Of a DNA stretch of 64,000 nucleotides, positions 23,295 to 32,185 are shown piece after piece. Where the stretch lies: contig NC_083527.1 of the NCBI RefSeq assembly GCF_032362555.1, forward strand, positions 1,054,001-1,118,000, read 5' to 3'. Under the pieces are notes generated by a model that saw nothing but the letters and a program-made list of their open reading frames with translations, was not told where the DNA came from and did no database searches. Position numbers and translations under genes: made by a program. The stretch is from Amyelois transitella (taxonomy: Eukaryota > Arthropoda > Insecta > Lepidoptera > Pyralidae). Numbering within the stretch: the first letter of the stretch is position 1; every line of letters begins with the position of its first letter.

Positions 23295-23605
23295 AATCTG
23301 TTGGCGGGTCTGTTACCGGTGGTCAAATCGATCAGGGGCGCCCCATTGAAAAATGCTTGATACGCACTTTACGTTGGAGGTATAGGTTCAAATTCCACCA
23401 TCCCACAATCCGGTCATGTCCCAATGACTCTATTTTTGAATCATGTACCTACTTTAGTTTAAGTGCTAGTGAATGCTCTGACATGAGGGAAAACATCGTC
23501 AGAAAAACCATTTAGACGAGTGAATGTGTAAACGTGATCCAATACGGATTAGGTTCCCCTGCAAAATTTGCAGAAGTCAGATGGGAGTCTTTACTTTCTT
23601 TCTTT
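23295..23605 (+). mobile_element. SINE-D, diverged
   Basis: GGTGGTCAAATCGATCAGGG...GGTTCAAATTCCACC (B-box-like) ... GTGATCCAATACGGATTAGG ... GATGGGAGTC. Confidence 0.65.
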
Positions 23606-23955
23606 TCTGATAGTTTTCACTGGACTTCTAGTGATTCTGCATTGTCAAGGTTTGTAGAGACACAAAGTTATAGCTTCATGTAAAAACATGACTCACCTAA
23701 TCCCGGGTATTGGTTAAAAAGACGCGAGGTTGGATGTATAGCTGCCACTGGAATCTGCCAATGTCAAGGTTTGAAAAGACACAAAGTCATAGCTTCATTG
23801 TAAAAAACAGGACTCACCTAAACCCGGATATTGGTTAAAAAGACGCGAAGTGAGATGTATTGAGGTGAGACGCCACAGCTAGGGGGCAATAAAGATAATT
23901 TGTATTTAAGGAAGAAAACATATGAAAGTAAATTAAATAAAGAAGGATTGTTTGA

Positions 23956-26367
23956 TCATTTATTTAACGCGAATTGTAACAATACGACAGCATGCGTCGC
24001 AAGAAGTCCAACGAATCTTAGAGGAAACTTGGCGTCTATATTGAAGAAACCCAGTAAATTCAACTTGTAGTTCTGACATTTGTTCAGTCTTATAACGTTT
24101 TTGCACATTACACGTATTATGTCTGAAATTTTAATGAAAATAAATAAATATAATAGGTACGGGACAAATTACACTGATTGAGTTAGCCTCGAAGTACGAG
24201 TAAGTGTGAGACTTGTGTCACAAGATACTAACTCAACGATACTATATTTTATAATAAATACTTATATATAGATAAACATCCAAGACCCAGGCCAATTAGA
24301 AGAAGTTCTTTTCTCATCATGCCCTAACCGGGATTCGAACCCGGGACCTCCCGTTTCATAGACAAATAAATGAAAGTAGTTAAATTCGTCTAAACGGACG
24401 TGCTTGCGTAAAGAGAATGATGAATGTGGATGAAGCGAAAAACGTAAGCATGGATCATTATGGCAAGTGACAATGTAGTCTCTTGCTACCCCTCCGGGAA
24501 AGAGGCGTTATTTTATGAATAAATTTCTTATATACATATATTAGATATACCTTATTTCTTTTATATACCTATGTATGTATGTATCTATTATATGCCGTGT
24601 TGTTTCCGGCACTTCAGAATAGGACCACTCCATATCATTCCCATGGATGTTGTAAAAGGCGATTTAGGGATAGGCTTATAAACTTGGGACTCTTCTTGTA
24701 GGCGATGGGCTAGCAATCACTGTCACTATTTGAATCTCAATTCCATCATAAAACCATACAGCTGAACGTGACCTTTCAAGACTATCAGCTCTATCTACCC
24801 CGCAAGGGATATATACGATATGTATTTACGTATGTTTATTCTTTGTAAAGCTATTACCTTTACGTCCTTGCTGATGTAACAATCCTGCGCAGGTAACTTC
24901 AGCTTTGTTTAAAGCCAAATACATTTTTTCGCAATTTCTACTGGACAGAGTAACAAGTATTAAGTTTTTTAATACCCAAACGCTGACACTCAATGATGAA
25001 AGAATATTTTCACCCTGAAACCAGGAGAATCAATAATTTTATTCTTATTGATAGTTTTAACATATAATATACGAAACCATCATACCTAAATCATTATGAC
25101 GAACGAACAGTAGATATAAAAGGTATACGTGCACTGTAGTTCCTGGCATCAATAAAAAAGAATAAGACCACTCCAGCTCTTACCCATGAATTCTATCATT
25201 AAGCCAAGCAGCTGAACGTGGCCTATAGGTCTTTTCAAGACTGTTGGCTCTGCCTGCCCCGTAAGTGATATAGACGTGATTATATGTATCTATAAAAGGT
25301 AAAAATACGATGTTATTTACCATTATTTTAGAGAGGTTGTCATTATCTAACATGAATTGCAAGTATAGCAGACCATGAAAAAATGATTCGGCCACGTGAA
25401 ATAAAATCTGAAAATAAAAATAGAACATTTGATTACAAAATAAATTGGACTTAAAAAATATTTGAAAAGAATTGACTTTCAAACGACAGAATATACTAAG
25501 CTCAAATTTAACCACAAAGATTTGGCAAAAATAAGGTATAGCTGAAAAAAGTTTGTCAAAAAAGCTAATTTAAATTCCATTTATTTTAAAATTTCTAAAA
25601 TATGAACAACTTACTTGCATTTGAAAGTTTCTTTTAAAAAGTTCGACCGCTTCTGTTATATTTAGATATATTCCAAACATACTGTTCCAATGATCGTATA
25701 TTGTACGATCAATACTTAGCGAATGATCTTTGCAAGACTCAACTTCAATAATCCATATTTCTAATTCCATCCTCAGTAACTCCATCAATCGAATTGCATA
25801 CATCGAATTAAAATCAATACACATAGAAATGAACGAGCAGACATGATAAAATAAAACAAAAAATGTGTGTTCCCGAAAATAATACAAATAACGTGTATTA
25901 AAAATATACAACAGAGTCATATTAATACAGTAAATCCAATTCCAGATAATGAAATATCTCAATTTACCTTTGACGGTTTGAATTCTGTAAATCTTGTACA
26001 TAATGATTATGAAATTAATGTTTGAATTGCTTAAAAAGATACAACAGTAGCAGTTTATAGTGAAACCGATGATGTAGAATAACAAATCAATGAAACAGAT
26101 AGTGAAATTAATTTCTAAACTGATTCTCATAAGAAAACGTATAATGAACGCTATTATATATATGATAAGTCCAAATACAGCAATACACTTCTCTGTTAGG
26201 CGATTTGGCGTTACAAAATTGTTTATTATTCTATATTTTGCATTGAAATATATTGTTGATAGAAAGTTGAATGGCTGAAGCACATTTTGGAATTCCTTAT
26301 CCACGTAGTTGTCCAGTAATATCTCTGTTCTTTTCCGCTGATGCCTTGCTTTCTTGTTTTTAATCAT
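23956..26367 (-). CDS. Gustatory receptor GR-2 (7tm_7), 4 exons, 387 aa
   Basis: Exons: 25615-26367, 25321-25407, 24858-25014, 23956-24122. The N-terminus (ILLDNYVDKEFQNVLQPFNF, then NFVTPNRL) aligns with GR-3, GR-4 and GR-5. Exon 2 reads ILFHVAESFFHGLLYLQFML, exon 3 VWVLKNLILVTLSSRNCEKM, and exon 4 RVMCKNVIRLNK...VDAKF-type sequence (here IDAKFPLRF). The C-terminal signature is THAVVLLQF, with His in place of the usual Tyr. The last two codons plus stop, AAT AAA TGA, make an AATAAA hexamer. Intron 3 is 735 bp and holds a SINE-C, a LINE-B and a SINE-A; intron 2 holds a shortened SINE-A. No frameshift or stop is needed in the model. Probably a taste receptor of the bitter-type expansion; ligand unknown. 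Confidence 0.9.
24146..24352 (-). mobile_element. SINE-C in GR-2 intron 3
   Basis: AATAAATATAATAGG tail at left; CCGGGATTCGAACCCGGGAC (B box, reversed) at right. The last part of the head is lost. Confidence 0.82.
24395..24520 (+). mobile_element. LINE-B 3' fragment in GR-2 intron 3
   Basis: GTAAAGAGAATGATGAATGTGG to GAAAGAGGCGTTATTTTATG, antisense to GR-2. Confidence 0.8.
24593..24834 (+). mobile_element. SINE-A in GR-2 intron 3
   Basis: TGCCGTGTTGTTTCCGGCAC head to GTATTTACGTATG tail; ends 24 bp from GR-2 exon 3. Confidence 0.85.
25126..25289 (+). mobile_element. SINE-A with internal deletion, GR-2 intron 2
   Basis: TATAAAAGGTA is duplicated on both sides. The middle of the element (from CCATG to ATTCTATCATT) is missing. 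Confidence 0.85.
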
Positions 26368-26885
26368 TTTGTTCTATCGTACATTTAAAAGTAATAATTT
26401 TTAATTATATTTAGAACTTAATCCGTAATGTCCGAAGAATATTATTTGCACGAAATTTTTTTTGTTACTTTAATGTCATTAAAACATTTGATTAAATTTG
26501 TTTTGATATTTATTTTTTTCAATTCATAATTTGTGTGTTTGTTATTATTGTTACTATAATACCTTATGAAGAAACTGTCTAACGTAAAGTCATTACATAG
26601 ATTAAATGTGTTAATTTAATTACGAATGTACTTCTGTGCATTAGTAAATCAATTTGTTTAAAATAACGTAAATATTTATTTTACTTGCTAGTGTGTTGTA
26701 ACGTTTACTTTTTGCTTTATTTGATCAAAATATTTTATTCTTAGTCTTACTCTTCCTCTCTTTCCATTATCTTTCTACTAAAGTAGAAAAAAATAACAGA
26801 AAAAAAGATGAATGGAGGAAGCTCCACTTAATTCAACAAGAGTTAGATCTTAAATTAACGAAGAAAGAAGAACATAAATATTTTT

Positions 26886-27225
26886 GAGAGTATCGGTGGT
26901 CGGATGGTTAAAATGCGTAGGTAACGCGTGTGGGGGCACAGATTCAAATCGTACCTCGGCCATTTACCAATAACTCTTTCTGATTTTATGTACATTAGTT
27001 TGAGTGCTAACCGATGCTCTTACGGCGAGGAAAACATCGTAAGGAGACCTGCACAGTGCACATTCAGGCACCTGAGTGTGAAACCACGATCCAATATGGG
27101 TTAGATTCCCTCACAAAGGTGGCGGAGATGGGAGTCGCTCGATCAAGTTCAAAGGCATACCCCGGTCTTCAGGAGACTCAGAAGAGGCTGAGTGGTGAGG
27201 ATGCAACCAGGACTTTAACCAAGTG
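26886..27225 (+). mobile_element. SINE-D, full length on the + strand
   Basis: Head AGTATCGGTGGTCGGATGG and TTCAAATCGTACC (B-box-like), body GTGAAACCACGATCCAATATG, end GGTGAGGATGCAACCAGGAC. Confidence 0.75.
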
Positions 27226-27263
27226 AAACGAGTAGAGTAATTTAATAACAAGTACAATAAGCA

Positions 27264-27493
27264 TACATACATATATATGGTCACGTTTATATCCCTTGCG
27301 GGGCAGACAGAGCCAACAGTCTTGAAAAGACTGAATAGAATTAAGATCAAATAGTGACAGGTTGCTAATCCATCGCCTAAAAGAGGAATCCCAAGTTTAT
27401 AAGCCTATCCCTTAGTCGCCTTTTACGACATCCATGTGAAAGAGATGGAGTGGTCCTATTCTTTTTGTAATGGTGCCGGGAACCACACGGCAC
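27264..27493 (-). mobile_element. SINE-A with target-site duplication
   Basis: TACAATAAGCA on both sides (11 bp). A short internal deletion removes the CCACGTTCAGC block. Confidence 0.92.
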
Positions 27494-27639
27494 TACAATA
27501 AGCAACTTTCAAATATCCCGGAAAATTCATACCGTATAATCATGTACCTATTTCAAGATTTATAACAATAACGTATAGAAATGGAGATTATTTTAATTAT
27601 TCATAATTTTTCTATTGTAGAGGGTATCTCTAAATTAAA

Positions 27640-27747
27640 TGTGGATGAATCGAAGGATGAGTGCAGAGATCGTGGCAAGAGGGAAGAAGTAGTCTCTGCC
27701 TACCCCTCCGGGAAAGAGGCGTGATTTTATGTATGTATGTATGTATC
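27640..27747 (+). mobile_element. LINE-B 3' end
   Basis: AAATGTGGATGAATCGAAGG...GAAAGAGGCGTGATTTTATG and (TATG)3. Confidence 0.85.
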
Positions 27748-28029
27748 TCTAAATTATTCTTAGAAACAATCACAATATTATTGCTTTGGCCCAGATGTTA
27801 AGATTTATATGACGTTCATTTTGATGTAAACTATTGAAGAAAAGACTGTTTGGTTGGCATTTGTAAAGTTATGGATTTGTTTTTTGGGAAATGGTAGGTA
27901 TTCCTCATCGATATGAAAGCCTCTTAAATCAATTGTTAGATGCTTCTAAAGAATTGGGCTGCAATATTATTATGTCATTAAAACACTACACTCTCTGCAC
28001 TAGCACCAAATTTATTTTTTAAGAAAATC

Positions 28030-28355
28030 TTGTTGTTAGTTATGGGCATGTTGAGCCATCCAGTTGCCTGAATGTGTAGGTTTCCTCATGATTTATTCCC
28101 TCACCGTTAGAGCATCGGTTAGTACATACATACATACATAAAATCACGCCTCTTTCCCGGAGGGGTAGGCAGAGACTACCTCTTTCCACTTGCCACGATC
28201 TCTGCATACATCCTTCGCTTCATCGGTTAGTATTCAAACTAATGTAAATAACTTCGAAACCAGGTACATGGCCGCGGTGGGATTCGAACCGGTGCCTTTA
28301 TGCGCAACTGCCTTTAAACCAGGCACCTTACCGATTCGACCACGGACTCTTTTTT
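28030..28355 (-). mobile_element. SINE-D, interrupted by a LINE-B
   Basis: Left part CATCCAGTTGCCTGAATGTG...; right part GGTGGGATTCGAACCGGTGC...CGATTCGACCACGGACTC. A LINE-B fragment sits between. It ends about 40 bp from the GR-3 stop. Confidence 0.8.
28124..28226 (-). mobile_element. LINE-B 3' end inserted in SINE-D
   Basis: CATCGGTTAGTA is duplicated on both sides. The insertion is a severely 5'-truncated LINE of about 100 bp. Confidence 0.9.
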
Positions 28356-28396
28356 TTCGCCTTTTTTTTTTGAAAAAAAAAACACATTTTATTTAT

Positions 28397-29652
28397 TTAT
28401 TTTATGAAAGTGAATTGCAACAACACAATAACATATGTAGCTAAGAGTTTTATGAAAACTAAAGGAAACTTGGCGTTGACATCGAAAAATCCCATGATAT
28501 TATATTTATAGTTCAGGGATTTGTTCAAACGTATGATGTTCTTGCATATTAACCTTTTGCCACCTGCAAAAATAACTAATTCAAATTAATAAATATGCTA
28601 AATGATATTTCTTTACACGCCATACCGCTCCAATATTCATCTCTCCTCTCACGGGTCTACTGGAAGGGATTTCTATTGAAATAAGTAGCACCTTTGCACT
28701 TCAATTACTAAATGTATATGTAGGTAATAGTATTAAATGCTCCTGTATATAATTTTGTGTACTTAAATAAATAAATAATCCAAGCGAGTGAGGTCTACCA
28801 AGCAACAGAGCGAAACACATACCCTTGCGAGTCAATAGTCTCGAGAAGACTGAAAGGCCATGTTGAACTGTATGACTTTATGATGTAATTGAGATTCAAA
28901 TAGTGACAGGTTAGCCCATCACCTACAAGAGGAATCTCAAGTTCACAAGCCGATCCCTTAGTCGCGTTTTACGACATTCTAAAGTGCCTTAAACTACACG
29001 GCTGAGTTAGATAATTTTAAATTTGGCATTTATGTTCCTTTTGTAGTCTTGGAATTTTGTCAAAGCTATAATAATAAAAATATTACCAAATAAATTATCT
29101 TGGTTCAAAAGTTGAATGCAGATAATTTGTGCATTGTTAATTTCAAAGTATAGTTTTTCGCATTTTTGGCTTAGAAGGGTATGAAGCACAAAGTTTTTGA
29201 TCACCCAAGTGCTTAAATTGAAAGTAAACATTACTATAAATGTCTCCTGAAAATAAAATTATAATTAAATTTATATTTAATAAAAACAATATGTAAACAA
29301 TCATTGATTATTTGCTATACCACAAGGTTATTTATTAAAATAAATATTATTTTATAGTCAATATAATAAAAAGAATATTTTAAGCATAGGAATAAATTAA
29401 TTACATTCCTTTGACTTCTTAAATAAAATAGTTACAAAATTATTAAAATTTGCTACATCTAATTAAAAATAAATTAAAAAGAAGGAAAGTTCCATTGCCT
29501 TTGGGATTCCCAGATTAAATACCAATTGAAGATACAATATTACATAAAAAAATGACTGTGTTACATGAAATAATACCTGAAAAGAAAAAAATATATGTTG
29601 CTGTCATTTTTTTATTTATTATTTTTGTAATTCCTGCAAATAATGACATAAC

Positions 29653-29750
<98 letters not shown>

Positions 29751-31113
29751 CACGTCTATACGTCACGTCCTTACGAGGTAGACAGAGCCAACAGTCTTGA
29801 AATTACTGATATACGTTCAGCTGTTTGGCTGAAAAAGAATCCCAAGTTCATAAGCCTATCCCTTAGACGCCTTTTACGACATCCATGGGAACGAGATGGA
29901 GTGGTCTTATTCTTTTTTGTATTGGTGCCGGGAGTTACACGGCCTAACTATACCTAATTTAATCATAAGAATTGATGTTTTTAATACAATCCTACTTTAC
30001 AGTCACTTTTGAATTTGCGATTTAAAGTTATTTATTATATTGGTTATTGCAACTTGAAATATAATTATACTAGCTGTGCCCGCGACTTCGTCCGCGTGGA
30101 ATAGTTATTTTGGGCATTATTAAAGCCCTCAAGAATGAATAATTTTCCCCGTCCCTTATTCCATTATTTCTTTGCTCCTTATAGTTGCAGTGCGATGTTA
30201 TAAAGCGTATAAAGCCTTTCTCGATAAATAGTGTATTCAACGCAAAAATTTTTTTTTAATTCGAAGCAGTTGTTCTTGAGATTAGCGCGTTCAAACAAAC
30301 AAATAAACTCTTCAGCTTTATATTATTAGTATAGATAAGTGTAAACATACTTGCAAACATTATTATACGTACTTGTGTTTGATAAATTCTATTGTGAATC
30401 ATTATTGCTTCCTGTATATTGATATAAATTTCGAACATTCTACTACAATGTTCATTCTCATTGCTTTCATTAGCTGTCTTTACCGTCTCTATTGTCAGTT
30501 CTTTTGTCCATATTTCTAGTTCCAACGAGAGCAGCTCAAGCAAACGTATAGCGTACACCATATTAAAATCATGACAAAACGCAATAAAAGAGCATAGACA
30601 GTTAAGTAAACAAATATAAATATTCACATTAAGAAAGAAAAATAAACTCGCAACAAATATGTAGGAAATCAACAAATACACACAGTAAATCCAATTCCAA
30701 ATCTTGAAATTTCTCAATTTAATTTTGTTTGTTTGAAGAGTGTAAATTTTGTACAATATAAGAATTAATTCAACGTTAGAATTACAATGCACAATGGCGC
30801 AAACACAGTTGATACTAAAACCGATGACGTTGAAAAATAAATTGAAAAAATTAAAAATAAAACTCATGTCCACTTTATATCTGAAGTAGAAACGAACAAT
30901 AAACATTACGGTACATATAATGCCGCCAATAACCGATGTCGTCTTTTGCACCGTTTGGTTTGACGTAATGAAATTATTGATTATTCTAAATTTTCGGTTG
31001 AAATAAACGGTTTGCATTATGTTCAGAGGAAGAAGCATGTTTTGGAAGTCTTCGTCAATAAAGTTATCAAGTAGGATTTCTGTTCTCCTGCTTCTGAGAA
31101 TATTTCGAACCAT
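28397..31113 (-). CDS. Gustatory receptor GR-3 (7tm_7), 4 exons, 381 aa, possible GC-AG intron
   Basis: Exons: 30373-31113, 29499-29576, 29087-29246, 28397-28563. Exon 1 begins MVRNILRSRRTEILLDNFID and contains NFITSNQ and IWNWIYCVY like its neighbours. Exon 2 reads VLFHVTQSFFYVILYLQLVF. Exon 4 reads RLICKNIIRLNKSLNYKYNI and ends with the signature TYVIVLLQF. Exon 2 has no GT donor at the position used by its paralogues. AAG|GCAATG there would make a GC-AG intron and a 26-codon exon. A GT donor at 29522 (TTG|GTATTT, exon 29523-29576) would give an 18-codon exon; both keep phase 0. Intron 1 holds a Helitron-like element and a SINE-A with a long (TA)n. If neither donor works the gene is impaired; otherwise it looks intact. 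Confidence 0.85.
28790..29003 (-). mobile_element. SINE-A, degenerate, GR-3 intron 3
   Basis: AGTCTCGAGAAGACTGAAAGG ... GAGATTCAAATAGTGACAGG ... TTAGTCGCGTTTTACGACAT in order; head and tail eroded. Confidence 0.7.
29655..29943 (-). mobile_element. SINE-A with a (TA)n expansion in its tail, GR-3 intron 1
   Basis: Body from ATCACGTCTATACGTCACG to GGTGCCGGGAGTTACACGG. The tail position is filled by (TA)n at 29663-29748 after CATACATACA. Confidence 0.85.
29663..29748. repeat. (TA)43 microsatellite
   Basis: Uninterrupted TA repeat of about 86 bp between a CATACATACA stub and the SINE-A body. Confidence 0.97.
30070..30335 (-). mobile_element. Heli-F, Helitron-like, GR-3 intron 1
   Basis: Own orientation: TCTATACTAATAATATAAAG start, GCGGGCACAGCTAG end, between A and T. 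Its 5' end is 37 bp from the exon 1 donor. Confidence 0.65.
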
Positions 31114-32185
31114 TTTATTATTAGCTTTATTTAATTGTATATTTATTTTCTTATTTTAATTCTAAAATAATTGATACGTAACTACTCGTATTTACGAATA
31201 TAATAAATTACAATTTATTATTCATCTTAAAATTTCAATGATTATTTGTCCCCATCTGTGTGGTGTTTCATTGTAAAATGTTTTTGATATATTGAAATCA
31301 CCAATTTTGTCTTCTGTAAAATTTACTTTTGAGTCAGTATTGGTTATTTTATTTTTTTCTATATATGTTATATATATATCTACAGAAAAAAATGTAGTTA
31401 TTTTATTTACTAATAAGCAACATGACTGTAGTATCAGATTAATTGTACTGTATTGTCGCACTGTTAGAACAAAATAGTCAAATATAATGATTAATTATTT
31501 ATTCAATATTCCCATTAATAATATGTACGATAAAGTTTTCCTTTTACTAAAATTAATTTATTAACATCATCATCATTTGATTTTGAAGTGTCTTATTAAA
31601 TTACGTTTTTATCTTGGTATATCTAATTTTGAGTGCTTAAAGAGACGTTCTTAGTGTAGGTATACCACTATTTTACGATTAATATTCTGTGTCTGTTTAT
31701 TTCAACTAGATAAATTGTATTTTACAATTTGTAATTGTTACAATAAAGAATAAATAAATAAAAATGAAATAAAAAAAAAATACACTCACTCAATACGCAA
31801 TGTCGAAAACTATAAAGTCAATATCCTGCTAATATTATAAATGCGAAAGTTTGTATGTCAGTATGGATGTTTGTGACTCTTTCACGCAAAAACTACTGAA
31901 CCGATTAAGATGAAATTTGGTATGTAGGTAGCTGAAGACCCAGAATAATATATAGGCTACTTATTATCCCGGAGTTACCGCGGGATTGATAGGGTTTCCC
32001 TGCGGACGGCCTCTAGTACATAATAATTTCAATTGTGGATTCGGACTTCGCTCTAAAAGTTTAGTTTTTTTGCTGTTAGTCACCTAACTTGCCTAAATCA
32101 GGATGATGGTGAAATGGCGGGCTCTTTTCCATAGAGGTGAGGGATTTACGCCAAGGGAAAGAAGAAATTTATTTAATATTTATAT
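31114..32185. other. GR-3 to GR-4 intergenic region
   Basis: AT-rich upstream sequence of GR-3. A repeat 3' end at 31640-31760 (TTGTTACAATAAAGAATAAA) and a Heli-G at 31824-32016. No gene seen. Confidence 0.5.
31824..32016 (+). mobile_element. Heli-G, Helitron-like element
   Basis: TCCTGCTAATATTATAAATG start and CGGACGGCCTCTAG end, between A and T. Highly similar to 8806-9020. Confidence 0.6.

Larger units (their letters stand above)
22358..23955. other. GR-1 to GR-2 intergenic region
   Basis: 1.6 kb with a short (TA)n at 22508-22525, one SINE-A and one SINE-D. At 23650-23870 a GACACAAAGTYATAGCTTCAT...GACTCACCTAA segment appears twice about 120 bp apart. No gene seen. Confidence 0.5.
26368..28396. 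other. GR-2 to GR-3 intergenic region
   Basis: 2.0 kb. AT-rich upstream sequence of GR-2 to about 26690; a TTTTTGCTTTATTTGATCAA...GATGAATGGAGGAAG stretch at 26690-26870 shared in part with 32640-32830 and 48600-48740; then two SINE-D, one SINE-A and two LINE-B fragments. No gene. Confidence 0.5.

Noticed and set aside
29515-29766. Open frames encoding poly-Ile-Tyr
   Set aside because: Produced on both strands by the (TA)n microsatellite.
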